Part shown: positions 47,707 to 58,181 of the stretch, one piece after another
Layout: the number at the start of each line of letters is the position of its first letter
Position numbering within the stretch: the stretch's first letter is position 1
NCBI GenBank assembly: GCA_018814875.1
Contig: JAHIYH010000040.1
Coordinates: forward strand, 1-64,000
DNA: 64,000 nt
Direction: 5' to 3'
Origin: Patescibacteria group bacterium
Lineage (GTDB): Bacteria > Patescibacteriota > Gracilibacteria > Peribacterales > Peribacteraceae
Made by a program: the position numbers and the translations under genes
Notes under the pieces: model-generated
Told to the model about the DNA's origin: nothing
Databases searched by the model: none
Seen by the model: the letters and a program-made list of their open reading frames with translations, nothing else

Positions 47707-48081
47707 CCTATACTTGAGATTCATCTTTCGAATCATTACATTAAGCATCTTCATTACTTCACTAAGAAGTCCATCTACCTTTTTAAAACTTAATTGTTTC
47801 GTCTTAGAAAGTCGCTTTGATATCTCAATCTGTGTTTCAATTTCAGAACCAGAACCATACGCGATTCTCAAATAATGCAGGAATTCCTTTTTAGTTCCTT
47901 TACGTCTCCCTTCTGCAATATTTGAAGGCACTGAAACTGCAGCCCGTCTGAGCTGGCTTGTGAGTCCATAGAGCTCTTCTTTTGGAAATTGATTTGTAAG
48001 CTGGTAGAGCTCTGTTACTAATTCCATAGATCTCTGCCAAACAATCAGATCTTTATAAGAATGAATGGTGGTTGTGGTCAT
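47701..48081 (-). CDS. Four-helix bundle protein (23S rRNA-IVS type)
   Basis: YKDLIVWQRSMELVTELYQLTNQFPKEELYGLTSQLRRAAVSVPSNIAEG. Confidence 0.93.
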   Translation of the reverse strand: MTTTTIHSYKDLIVWQRSMELVTELYQLTNQFPKEELYGLTSQLRRAAVSVPSNIAEGRRKGTKKEFLHYLRIAYGSGSEIETQIEISKRLSKTKQLSFKKVDGLLSEVMKMLNVMIRKMNLKYRS

Positions 48082-48230
48082 GAGAAAATTTGGGAATGAA
48101 ACAAAGGTTAACATCATAATGACAACATATTAAAAAGAGAGTGCTCATCTTAAATTTAAATAGAGCAGTTGCAAGTTTTGCGCTTCTATAAGACAAAATA
48201 ACCGTTCTATGTACACTAAGAACGCCCCTC

Positions 48231-48299
48231 GCTAACGCAGCTAATGCAGCTAACGCAGCTAACGCAGCTAATGAAGCTAATGAAGCTAATGAAGCTGAA
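48231..48299. repeat. 9-mer tandem units (gctaacgca/gctaatgaa)n, right copy
   Basis: Inverse of 47667-47706. Confidence 0.9.
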
Positions 48300-48405
48300 T
48301 TGAGTAACTAAAGTATACATCCTACAACAAGACCACCTTTCGCAACTTCCTGTCACTCGTATACCCCATCAAAAACAGGTAGAATATCTAGATGACTTCT
48401 GCAAA

Positions 48406-48432
48406 TTAGCACTCTATATGTTAAACTGCTAA
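48406..48432. promoter_or_regulatory. CIRCE-like operator (HrcA site) upstream of clpC
   Basis: TTAGCACTC-N9-AACTGCTAA versus consensus TTAGCACTC-N9-GAGTGCTAA (16/18 positions). Confidence 0.75.
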
Positions 48433-48476
48433 TTGCATTCTAACCTCCTAGCCCCTAGTCCCTAACCCCTAGAAAA

Positions 48477-51080
48477 ATGCACCCCTTCGATAGATTCACT
48501 CCCAACGCAAAACTCGCTCTGCAAATCGCAGAACAAGAAGCAAAGAATATGAAGAGTAGTTATATCGGAACAGAACATCTTCTTCTGGGGCTTCTTAGTA
48601 TCCCTAAATCTTTGGGGTTTTCCCTCTTTACTGGTGCGGGAGTAACACAAGAGAATGTTAGGATTCTCCTCAAAGCATTAAAAGCGAAAGATGTTGAAGG
48701 GAAACAAGTGAAGCATGGACTTTCAACTTATCTTCACAGTGTCATCGAACAAAGCGTGATCACCGCACACAAATTCCGTCATGCGAATGTAGGAACAGAA
48801 CACTTGCTCCACTCGCTAGTCTCTACAGGAAAGAATGCTGCAACTGCGATTTTGGAAGAGATGCAGGTGGATCCAGAAGATTTAAAAACACACGTAGAAG
48901 AAATGTTCGGACAAATTAGTCAGTTCAAACAACAGAACCGAAACATGGAACAATCACTGGAAGCATTCTTCCAAGGACTGCAAGGCGCCATCGTGGGAAT
49001 GCAGGGCGACGCAGGAATGCCCCTGATGGGCCCAGAAGGAAGTGTGAAGCGCCAAAAAGGCGACGGCAAAAGTAAGACTCCTGTACTCGATTACTTCACA
49101 GATGACCTTATTGCACGCGTTAAAGAAGGCAAGATTGATCCAATTATTGGCCGTGAAGAAGAAATAGAACGCATGATTCACATTCTAAATCGTAAGACTA
49201 AAAATAATCCTGTACTCATCGGTGAACCCGGAGTTGGAAAGACCGCTGTAGTAGAAGGATTGGCGCAACGCATTGCAGCAGGGCAGGTTCCTGCGTCACT
49301 TAAGAACAAACGCGTACTAGTTCTTAACATGGGTTCGCTTATCGCTGGTACCAAATATCGCGGTGAGTTTGAACAACGCTTCGATGACCTTATTAAGGAA
49401 GCTCTGCAAAGCAATAATGAAATTCTCCTGTTTATCGACGAGATTCACACAGTAGTTGGAGCTGGCTCAGCAGAAGGATCACTGGATGCTGCTAATATTC
49501 TTAAGCCCGCACTAAGCAGAGGTTCTATTCAAATTATCGGTGCCACTACCACTGATGAATTTAGAACAGTTGAAAAGGACCGCGCGCTTGAACGTCGTTT
49601 GCAATCTGTAATGATCGAAGAACCAAGTATCGAAGATGCAATCACTATCCTGCAAGGGCTGCGAGAAAGTTACGAAGAATTTCACAACCTATCCATCACG
49701 GATGAGGCTATTGAAGCGGCAGTGCGCCTAAGTAAGCGCTACCTCGCAGAGCGTTTCCTGCCAGATAAAGCAATTGATGTTTTGGATGAGGCAGCAGCAA
49801 AAAAGAATCTCCAGCGGGTAGATGTATCACCGGAACTTAAGAAGATAGAAGATAAATTGGAAAAGCTAATCTCCAAACAGCAAGATGCAGTACGTGAACA
49901 AAAGTATCACATCGCACTTAAACTCAAGCAGGAGCAGCAAGCATTGCAAGATCAGTGTGATCAACTCAAGAGCGAAGAGGACGGAGATCGTCGTACACCG
50001 ATTCAAATCACTGATGACGACATCACAGAAGTTATTGGCCGAATGACAGGTGTCCCTGTGACAAAATTGCTGGGCTCCGAAAAGAAGCGCCTTCAAAATT
50101 TAGAAGTCGTAATGCGCAAGCATGTTGTCGGTCAAGATAAAGCAATCAAGAAGGTAGCACGCGCCATTCGTCGCAGTCGTGTTGGGATTTCCGATCGTCG
50201 CCGTCCAATTGGATCCTTCTTATTCTTAGGACCAACAGGAGTAGGAAAAACCGAGCTCGTGCGCACCATCGCATCAGAAGTATTCGGCAAAGAAGATGCG
50301 CTCATCAAAATGGATATGTCTGAGTTTATGGAGCGACACAACGTCTCACGTCTTATTGGAACCACCGCTGGCTACGTAGGATACGAAGAAGGAGGTCAGC
50401 TGACAGAAGCAGTCCGTCGCAAGCCATATTCAGTCGTTCTATTCGATGAGATCGAAAAGGCACATCCTGAGTTCTTCAATATTCTCCTGCAAATCATGGA
50501 GGACGGAATACTCACAGACGGACAAGGAAAGAAGGTAGACTTCACTAATACAATTATTGTAATGACCAGTAATATCGGAGCAGAAAAATTAACAAAACAA
50601 GCAGCAAAGATCGGATTCCATCTGGAAAGTGAAGCAGAAAAAGAAGAGAAAGATTACGAAGAAAAGTGCGCGGAAGTTATTACAGAACTAAAAGAAAAGC
50701 TGAGACCTGAATTCTTAAACCGTGTTGATAACACGATCGTCTTCAATGCACTCGTGCAGGAAGATATTCGTAAAATCGTGCACATTCATATGGGATTACT
50801 GCAAGATCGCCTAAAGGATCAAGATCTGAAGATTGAATTGGATGCAAAGGCCATCAATCTGCTCGCCGAGAAAGGCTTCGATCCGGAATATGGCGCACGC
50901 CCTGTACGCCGCGTGATTCAGGAATTGGTAGAAGACGAAATTGCCGAGCACATCTTGAATGGCATTTTTGTCCCCGGAGACGTTATTCACATCACCAAGA
51001 AAGGGAAAGACCAACTTGAGTTTATGCGAGGTGAAAAGAAGGTTGCCCCCAAGAAAAAGGTAGAAGCTGTAGCTAAATAA
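48477..51080 (+). CDS. clpC: ATP-dependent Clp protease ATP-binding subunit (ClpC type)
   Basis: GEPGVGKTAVVEGLAQ, FLGPTGVGKTELVRTIA, N-terminal FTPNAKLALQIAEQEA. Confidence 0.95.
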   Translation: MHPFDRFTPNAKLALQIAEQEAKNMKSSYIGTEHLLLGLLSIPKSLGFSLFTGAGVTQENVRILLKALKAKDVEGKQVKHGLSTYLHSVIEQSVITAHKFRHANVGTEHLLHSLVSTGKNAATAILEEMQVDPEDLKTHVEEMFGQISQFKQQNRNMEQSLEAFFQGLQGAIVGMQGDAGMPLMGPEGSVKRQKGDGKSKTPVLDYFTDDLIARVKEGKIDPIIGREEEIERMIHILNRKTKNNPVLIGEPGVGKTAVVEGLAQRIAAGQVPASLKNKRVLVLNMGSLIAGTKYRGEFEQRFDDLIKEALQSNNEILLFIDEIHTVVGAGSAEGSLDAANILKPALSRGSIQIIGATTTDEFRTVEKDRALERRLQSVMIEEPSIEDAITILQGLRESYEEFHNLSITDEAIEAAVRLSKRYLAERFLPDKAIDVLDEAAAKKNLQRVDVSPELKKIEDKLEKLISKQQDAVREQKYHIALKLKQEQQALQDQCDQLKSEEDGDRRTPIQITDDDITEVIGRMTGVPVTKLLGSEKKRLQNLEVVMRKHVVGQDKAIKKVARAIRRSRVGISDRRRPIGSFLFLGPTGVGKTELVRTIASEVFGKEDALIKMDMSEFMERHNVSRLIGTTAGYVGYEEGGQLTEAVRRKPYSVVLFDEIEKAHPEFFNILLQIMEDGILTDGQGKKVDFTNTIIVMTSNIGAEKLTKQAAKIGFHLESEAEKEEKDYEEKCAEVITELKEKLRPEFLNRVDNTIVFNALVQEDIRKIVHIHMGLLQDRLKDQDLKIELDAKAINLLAEKGFDPEYGARPVRRVIQELVEDEIAEHILNGIFVPGDVIHITKKGKDQLEFMRGEKKVAPKKKVEAVAK

Positions 51081-51188
51081 CAGTTAACATTTAACAGTTA
51101 ACTTCCGACCTTTAGACTTTTCGACCTTCCGACTTTTCGACTTTTCGACCTTTAGACCTTTTGACTTTTCGACCTTCCGACCTTTAGA
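51080..51188. repeat. Short tandem array (gaccttccgacttttc)n with partial inverted start
   Basis: Between convergent clpC and polysaccharide deacetylase. Confidence 0.8.
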
Positions 51189-51963
51189 TTAAATTTTCTA
51201 CAGTGGTGAAAGCAGAGCTCCCGAACACTTGTATAAATTTTTCTATATCCTTAGCAAAAGGCATACCTGTGCGATATGTGTAATAGAATGGAACGTTCTT
51301 ACTTTTTACTCCAACAAGCTCCCAAGAGTGAAAATATATAACCGGAGTAATCCCCTTCTCTATTAACTTTTTACAGCAGCGTATTGTCCTATCAATTCCA
51401 AATAACCTCATAAACATCCAACCGATAGGCAGACGCATAGGGCTAACTGCAACCGGTATTTCCAAAATGTTCGAATCAATCAATGGTTTAAAAATACTAA
51501 TTGGCTGCGAAATATTATTATAAGCACCAGGGATGCAGGTTGGATGAAGCGAGCTGTCATATATAAAGCCTTCTTCGTTTAATACTTCGATTAATTCACT
51601 GGAATATTGCAACTGAGGTGCTCTAAACCCACTTATCTTCTTATTTATTATATTTCCGATTACATCTTTAGACTTACTCACCTCTTCTTTTATGCTTAGA
51701 TTCTTGTTGCCTCTCCAATAATGATGATAGCCATGACATGCAATCTCATGCCCATTGTTATTTAATAACTTCACTTGCTGCGACTCTTTTTCGCCAAAAA
51801 ATCCTGTGACAAAGAATGTCGATTTTATATCGTATTTTTTAAAAAGTTCCAGCAATACCTCATTCCCATCTCTACTATAAGAGATATTTTTGTTTTCCTC
51901 GCTATCCTTACCCTCCAAAAGAGGGCAATTCCACTGCTCTGCATCTATTGTTAAAGCGATCAT
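51184..51963 (-). CDS. Polysaccharide deacetylase family protein
   Basis: MIALTIDAEQW, STFFVTGFFGEKE, GHEIACHGYHHY, SGFRAPQLQYS. Confidence 0.9.
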   Translation of the reverse strand: MIALTIDAEQWNCPLLEGKDSEENKNISYSRDGNEVLLELFKKYDIKSTFFVTGFFGEKESQQVKLLNNNGHEIACHGYHHYWRGNKNLSIKEEVSKSKDVIGNIINKKISGFRAPQLQYSSELIEVLNEEGFIYDSSLHPTCIPGAYNNISQPISIFKPLIDSNILEIPVAVSPMRLPIGWMFMRLFGIDRTIRCCKKLIEKGITPVIYFHSWELVGVKSKNVPFYYTYRTGMPFAKDIEKFIQVFGSSAFTTVENLI

Positions 51964-52030
51964 CGGTGTTAGTTTATACCATTTCGTACCATTTATTGCA
52001 GAAATACAAAACGTGAATAGGATATTATTT

Positions 52031-52807
52031 TCACGGTTGATGATGTATTTTTAATTTCTCTGGTAACTTTTCATAAATCCAGATAATGAACCTAAAAGGA
52101 GAATAATAAAGCCTTAACCTAATTACAGAGATTAACATGATTATCGGAGCTCTATTACTTAGTCTGGATCCTGCTTTATCTTCCCAAACAGTTGAAGTCT
52201 CAACAATGTTAAAACCGTTATTCTTCAATTTTATCAACATATCTATATCAAATGCCCACTGAGCAATCCCAAGTAATGGTGTAACTTTTTCTATAGCCTC
52301 TCTCTTAAAAACCTTTGCACCACACTGGGTGTCAGAATAATCCAGGAATAATAACCATCTCACCAATAAATTAAAAATATTACTATATAGCTTCCTGACT
52401 ATTGAATTCTTATTCTTAATAATTGAGTCTTTTCTCCATCTGGCAGCAATCACTCCATCAATATTATTATTACTTTCTAACATTTTAACTAGCTTAAAAA
52501 AATCTTCAGGCCTTGTTGCCATGTCAGCGTCCACAAATCCAATTGATTCAGACTCTGTATTTAGTGCTAATTTAAAGCCCTCTGTTAAAGCATAACCTTT
52601 GCCCCCTCTCTCTAAATTAATAAATGCTATCTCATCATACTTATCACTGAATTCTTGAGCTATTTTTGGAGTATCATCAGTAGTTTTATTGATAACAACC
52701 AATATCTTCACTTTTACTTTCTGTATCCTGAAAAAATCTATATACGATTGGAGGGTCTCTCTGATACGTTTTTCCTCGTTATAAGCCGGAATTATTATGC
52801 TTAGCAT
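52031..52807 (-). CDS. Glycosyltransferase family 2
   Basis: LSIIIPAYNEEKRIRETL, NLERGGKGYALTEGF, GFVDADMA. Confidence 0.92.
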   Translation of the reverse strand: MLSIIIPAYNEEKRIRETLQSYIDFFRIQKVKVKILVVINKTTDDTPKIAQEFSDKYDEIAFINLERGGKGYALTEGFKLALNTESESIGFVDADMATRPEDFFKLVKMLESNNNIDGVIAARWRKDSIIKNKNSIVRKLYSNIFNLLVRWLLFLDYSDTQCGAKVFKREAIEKVTPLLGIAQWAFDIDMLIKLKNNGFNIVETSTVWEDKAGSRLSNRAPIIMLISVIRLRLYYSPFRFIIWIYEKLPEKLKIHHQP

Positions 52808-52893
52808 CTATTTAATATAATTGCATATTTAATAAAATTTTCATGACTCACATCAGCCAGTATATTAACAAAATAAGTAATTGCTATCTGTAA

Positions 52894-53271
52894 TTAATCC
52901 TTACTCAGCATTGATATCCAAATTGCACCAATATTATTTTTATCCTCTAAAAGTCTATATCCATTTGGTATTGCACCCCCATTTTTCATCGAAATAAGAC
53001 AGAAACTAGATAAATTGTTACTTCTTTTGCTAATACTAAATTCTGATAATTTTCCAAAGTCAGTGGCATAGTTCCTCAGCCATTCAGGTTCAAATACTAA
53101 AGTACTGGATTTGCATATTTCAACACCCGAGAGATATTTATCGATCTTATTCCATGTATCTACATCGGGCCTCCTGAGATATGGCGTATATAATAAAAGA
53201 AACAATGGAATAAAAAACAAAACATATAAAACAGCCACTAATAATACCTTTGAATTTAATTTTGTTTTCAT
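52894..53271 (-). CDS. Hypothetical membrane-anchored protein
   Basis: N-terminal TM; 4-nt overlap with the adjacent gene. Confidence 0.6.
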   Translation of the reverse strand: MKTKLNSKVLLVAVLYVLFFIPLFLLLYTPYLRRPDVDTWNKIDKYLSGVEICKSSTLVFEPEWLRNYATDFGKLSEFSISKRSNNLSSFCLISMKNGGAIPNGYRLLEDKNNIGAIWISMLSKD

Positions 53272-54461
53272 ACCAAAGTTGTAATAAGCAAAATATTAAG
53301 AATTATTGTATAGCCAACCAAAAATAATGTAGAAAATACCCTTCCAATATTATTTTTAATATTCAGAGCTAAGTAATACAAAATGGTAAACCACATGACA
53401 GATGGTAAATACAGATATCGTTCTAATGTGTATATATCCCTGAAATTTGAGTAAGTAAATATTGCGATCAATATAAATAACGATAAGACCAAGAACATCA
53501 ATATTTTGTCTTTACGCGATAAATATAACAATATTGGAGGTATTAGAAGTACAAAAACCGAAGTTGCAATTTTAGTACCAATCGATAGTGGAACTGGAAC
53601 AATTAGATATGTAAATAAATCTATAAATCTATAAACCATGTTGATTCCAAAATTAAAACCACCCCAGATATTAACCAGAGCAGAATTCTGAATTCTAAGT
53701 AATGTTATTAAAATAAGAGGCAGAGGTATTAATGCGTATGGTAGAAGAATCAAATCCCTCTTAAGAAAAGCAAACGATCTTTTCCTATGGAAAATAATGT
53801 AGTAAAAGAAAATCAAAAGTGCTGCAAAAACTACATATTCTTTAGTAAATATCCCTATTGCAAACAATATAAGTGCTGAAATGTAAAAAAACTTATTGTT
53901 GGTTTGAAAGTAGCGAGCTTGCATCAGTAAAGTTGACAAGATAAAGAAAGCGGAAAGACCTGTTGTCATGGCTGCTGCAATCCACCCCACTGTATGGTAA
54001 TTTGGGTAAAACAGAAAAAAGCTAAATGCTACAGCAAAAGAAAAATATCTGTTTTTTATAAACAATTTAACGAATGCTATAACGAGAAATGTGTTTATTA
54101 TGTGCAGTAATATACAAAAAATCTTATAAGGAAATGAAAAATTGTCGAAATGACTGATCATGCTGTTCCATATCAAAAATTGTACAGGGTTATAATAAGT
54201 ACTGTGATAATACTTATTTTTTGTTGAAACAAAGTTAATGTCTAAGAAATTTGTAATATTGCCTCTCTCCAAAGTTCCTTCGTACCACTCTAGATTGTCA
54301 TACCCTCTCAATTTATCATCAGTATATGGTTCACTATAAAAAACCAGAGCAGAAATAAGAATAATTAATGGTATAAGCAATGCTTTTAATGCAGATGATC
54401 GCAAACTAGCTAGTGGCAACATGCTTTTACTTGTTAATTGGTAATAACCTTCAAATAGCAT
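53268..54461 (-). CDS. Multi-TM membrane protein, glycosyltransferase GT39-like
   Basis: Many TM segments; organisation resembles PMT-type glycosyltransferases. Confidence 0.55.
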   Translation of the reverse strand: MLFEGYYQLTSKSMLPLASLRSSALKALLIPLIILISALVFYSEPYTDDKLRGYDNLEWYEGTLERGNITNFLDINFVSTKNKYYHSTYYNPVQFLIWNSMISHFDNFSFPYKIFCILLHIINTFLVIAFVKLFIKNRYFSFAVAFSFFLFYPNYHTVGWIAAAMTTGLSAFFILSTLLMQARYFQTNNKFFYISALILFAIGIFTKEYVVFAALLIFFYYIIFHRKRSFAFLKRDLILLPYALIPLPLILITLLRIQNSALVNIWGGFNFGINMVYRFIDLFTYLIVPVPLSIGTKIATSVFVLLIPPILLYLSRKDKILMFLVLSLFILIAIFTYSNFRDIYTLERYLYLPSVMWFTILYYLALNIKNNIGRVFSTLFLVGYTIILNILLITTLV

Positions 54462-54540
54462 TCTATCAATTTACAGAAAGCAAGCTACCATTCTCTTATT
54501 TTGCTGCGTAACAAATTCCCTCTACAATACAAAACAGTAT

Positions 54541-57000
54541 ATGAATGCAAAGCAAATGCCTCCACAGATACCGAGAACTTTTTTAAATAAATTCAATTCT
54601 GATTATGGAATTTTGCTTATTTTTGTACTGTTTCTGCTTTCGACATTTGGCTTCTTTTTAGATACATCATTTGATAATCAAAGTGTGAACTATTTATACA
54701 TTTCTAGTTGGAGTATTTACGATATCGTTTTTAAAAACTATGGCGATCAGCTTCCTGCTTGGTTTTTTCTTGCCAAGATATACACCTCAATTTTTGGAAC
54801 ATCAGAAGTTGTGCTCAAATTATTCCCTGCTATTACGCTTCTTATATCTGCTTACTTTTTGTTTAAGCTTTCTAAAATTTATAAGGTGAATGGATATTTG
54901 GTGACTATCTTATTTTTATTTAACCCACTAATACTAAAAGATACGGCGTATATATTTAAACACTGGTCTTTTTTGATTCTATTAAGCCTGTCTGCTCTAT
55001 ACTTTTTTGAAAAGCTCAAGGACACCGGTAACAAAAAATATATATTGCTTCTTAGTCTCGTAATAATTTCTGGGATCTATACAAATTTAGTCTTTCTTAT
55101 ATTTCTATCCGCTCTAATTGGCTATTTGGTAATCAGTGTTATGTTAAAACAGATACGACTAAAACACTTCAGTATTATCACTGCTGTAACTGCATTATCT
55201 TCCATTCCACTGTACTTCTATTACGAAAAGGCCAAATCTCAGCTAATGGTTACACAGGGATCTCATATGGAATTTGGTGTTTCTCAAAGAGGAATAGACT
55301 TTCTAAAATTATCTTTCGGAGAAATCACAGGAATCAACTATTTACACAACTATACTGTCCTGTCGGTAATTTTGATTGCATCTATTTTGTTACTAATTGT
55401 TTTTAAAATTATTTCTTGTAAGAGAAATATCAAAGATAATATTCGGACAATATGGCTCATTTTTACTGTCATATTTATTTTATTAGTTTTGATGTTAATG
55501 GCATCTCATACGCCAGTTCGACTCAGATATATAAATGTCGCTGTCCCACTGTTCTATCTTGCTATTTTACCAAAATCAAAAAAGATCCTAATTACAATCA
55601 TTGGCACTATATTAATATCTATAACTTTATTTTCTTCGGTTCAGATGGCAAAAGATCATAATCCTGACGACTGGAAAGGAGTGTCATCTATTATTGCACC
55701 AACATTAAAAAAGGATACTCAAGTGTTGTTGTTATATGGCTCCTATGTAAATCCTCACATGATGGAATATTACCTTGGCGCCCCAACAAAATTAATGGTG
55801 AAACCCAGTGGTTCCAAACTATTATCTGCATTGTATGGTGATGACATATGGATAATTGCACGACGCACCGAGCATGATGCGGTTTATTCGCTGACTGATA
55901 CTTACACAATTGAAGAATTTGACCAATTTAATGGTATAAAACTAATACATCTCGTCAAAAAAATGGATTCTGATAAAAAACCTTTAATTTTTGATATTTC
56001 ACGAGTTGAAGTACAAACGGATAACAAAACTGAGACTTTCGAATTTTTAAATGGATCCATGTTTGCAAACTGCTGCAAAGAAAACTGGCAGATAGTTAGA
56101 ATAGACAAAATAGAATCTGGAGGAGAAAGTAAAACATGCCTGTTCACCCATCCAAGAAATAATGCGAATATTAATGTAATTTATGAAGATGTTGATCTGA
56201 AAAAACAGATTACATTCAACACGGGTATTGATGACAAAGGAGTTCAAGGCGATTTAAGCCCTGTTTATATGGATATATTTATCAACGATCAATTTACTAA
56301 AAGGATAATTCAACCGGACAAGAGAGGCTGGATTACAACAGAAGTTGATACTGAAGATTATGATGGAGAGACTGCAGAAATTAAACTTAAAGTATCTGCG
56401 GAACACTCTGAAAAAAGACATTTCTGTTTTGATGCTGAAATTGTAGATAAGAAAGTTAGCAATGATTACTTCTATAGAAATATTCAAGATGCCATTGCGA
56501 CCACAGGAAATAACAGGTGTGACATTTTCCAAACTGAACCAATTTGGCCTCATAATGAAAAAGAGCCACCATATCTAGATTCGAAGATATTCGAAAGATG
56601 GGATTGCGAAGAAGATCTTATTGAAAAGGGTAAAATATGGCATACGGTTGGAAGGTCATTCGCAATAAGTGACGGAGAATACAAGGAAGCTATTTGGATG
56701 CATCCTGTAGCCGGAAAACTTAAATCCTTACGATATGACGATATTAATTTATATATCGATACGATTACGGGGTACTATGGAATGTCAGACCATGCTGTAG
56801 ACAAGAATATAAACGCGACTCTGACTTTCAGAGTCAAAATCAATGGTGAAGATTCCTTCGAAGATACATTTGAACTAAATAAGGGGTGGAAATATTTTGA
56901 AATACCTGTAAAAGGGATAGTTGATGGTGTTACATTTGAAATCACAACTACTAATGATAGATGGAACCACTTCTTCTTTAACTCCTATCTGAAAAACTAA
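54541..57000 (+). CDS. Multi-TM glycosyltransferase-like protein (GT39/ArnT type) with long C-terminal domain
   Basis: DQLPAWFFLAKIYTSIFGTSEVVLKLFPAI plus multiple TM segments. Confidence 0.65.
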   Translation: MNAKQMPPQIPRTFLNKFNSDYGILLIFVLFLLSTFGFFLDTSFDNQSVNYLYISSWSIYDIVFKNYGDQLPAWFFLAKIYTSIFGTSEVVLKLFPAITLLISAYFLFKLSKIYKVNGYLVTILFLFNPLILKDTAYIFKHWSFLILLSLSALYFFEKLKDTGNKKYILLLSLVIISGIYTNLVFLIFLSALIGYLVISVMLKQIRLKHFSIITAVTALSSIPLYFYYEKAKSQLMVTQGSHMEFGVSQRGIDFLKLSFGEITGINYLHNYTVLSVILIASILLLIVFKIISCKRNIKDNIRTIWLIFTVIFILLVLMLMASHTPVRLRYINVAVPLFYLAILPKSKKILITIIGTILISITLFSSVQMAKDHNPDDWKGVSSIIAPTLKKDTQVLLLYGSYVNPHMMEYYLGAPTKLMVKPSGSKLLSALYGDDIWIIARRTEHDAVYSLTDTYTIEEFDQFNGIKLIHLVKKMDSDKKPLIFDISRVEVQTDNKTETFEFLNGSMFANCCKENWQIVRIDKIESGGESKTCLFTHPRNNANINVIYEDVDLKKQITFNTGIDDKGVQGDLSPVYMDIFINDQFTKRIIQPDKRGWITTEVDTEDYDGETAEIKLKVSAEHSEKRHFCFDAEIVDKKVSNDYFYRNIQDAIATTGNNRCDIFQTEPIWPHNEKEPPYLDSKIFERWDCEEDLIEKGKIWHTVGRSFAISDGEYKEAIWMHPVAGKLKSLRYDDINLYIDTITGYYGMSDHAVDKNINATLTFRVKINGEDSFEDTFELNKGWKYFEIPVKGIVDGVTFEITTTNDRWNHFFFNSYLKN

Positions 57001-57003
57001 CCT

Positions 57004-57696
57004 ATGAGCATTTCCATAGTTGTTCCTTTCTTTAACGAGAAAGAATGTATCGAAGAATGTATTAATGAGATCCACAAGTCTTTCCGGAGTGAGGATTACG
57101 AAGTTATTTGTGTTAATGATGGCAGCACAGATGGCTCTGGAGAAATAGCTTCTTCAATGGCAAAAGTAGACGATAGAATGAAATACATCTATTACGAGAC
57201 TAATAAAGGATATTCTCATGCTATAAGATTGGGCTTTAAGGAATGTAGCAAAGAGTATGTATCTTTTATCGACGCAGATCTCCAATATCATCCACAAGAG
57301 TTGCTTAAGCTACTCGGACATGCGAAAGAAAATGATCTAGATTTTGTTATGGGAGTTCCAAATAATAAATACCCAAATCCAGCAAGAAGATTAATGTCTT
57401 ACTGCTATAACAAATATGTTTCATTACTTTTTGGAATTAATCTTAAAGATGCGAACTCATTAAAACTTATGAGGCGCAAATACTTAGAAAGCATCAATTT
57501 TCGATTTGAATATGGAATGATAGAAATAGAACTCTTGATGGGATTTAAAATGCAGAATATCCGCATCAATACCTTCACTATTCAAATTCAAGATAGAATA
57601 GCAGGAACATCAAAATGTAGCTTCAAAATTATTTGGCACACTATCGTAGATTGCTTGAGACTTCGTTTTTCTCGGAATGCTTTAATCAAAAAATAA
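57004..57696 (+). CDS. Glycosyltransferase family 2
   Basis: MSISIVVPFFNEKECIEECINEI, VNDGSTDGSG, FIDADLQYHPQE. Confidence 0.93.
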   Translation: MSISIVVPFFNEKECIEECINEIHKSFRSEDYEVICVNDGSTDGSGEIASSMAKVDDRMKYIYYETNKGYSHAIRLGFKECSKEYVSFIDADLQYHPQELLKLLGHAKENDLDFVMGVPNNKYPNPARRLMSYCYNKYVSLLFGINLKDANSLKLMRRKYLESINFRFEYGMIEIELLMGFKMQNIRINTFTIQIQDRIAGTSKCSFKIIWHTIVDCLRLRFSRNALIKK

Positions 57697-58181
57697 GCGG
57701 AGACAAAAAAGGATTCACGGCGAACCATACAAGGCATATTGTGCGATCAGCCAAAAACATCTAATCAACAGTAGTATACTTCTCGATAGGAACATTTCTC
57801 AATCCCATCATACGCCGTCGTGGTTTATTTCTGGCAGCTTCTACTCTTGCTACGATTACAGCTTGTGACGGCGGTTGTGGAGGATATATCTCAGAAATAT
57901 CCCTTCGATCTGTCCGCGATTCTTCTTCTATTTTTTCCATGTACATATGGTTACATTTTTTTATATGTCTCACAACTCGCTCTTTGCAGATTTATCCTGA
58001 CCACCCCCCTCGAAAACCCTGTTTTACGCACTTGTATTCTCGATCCAAAGCATTATACGAGAAGTATAACGAGAGAATAATTCACAGAATCCACAATCCC
58101 CCACTCGGGTACAAATCCGACTTTTCTGCTATAATAATAGGATTTCCTTGTAGTGAGTTTTATTCGAACCATTGTAATCCT

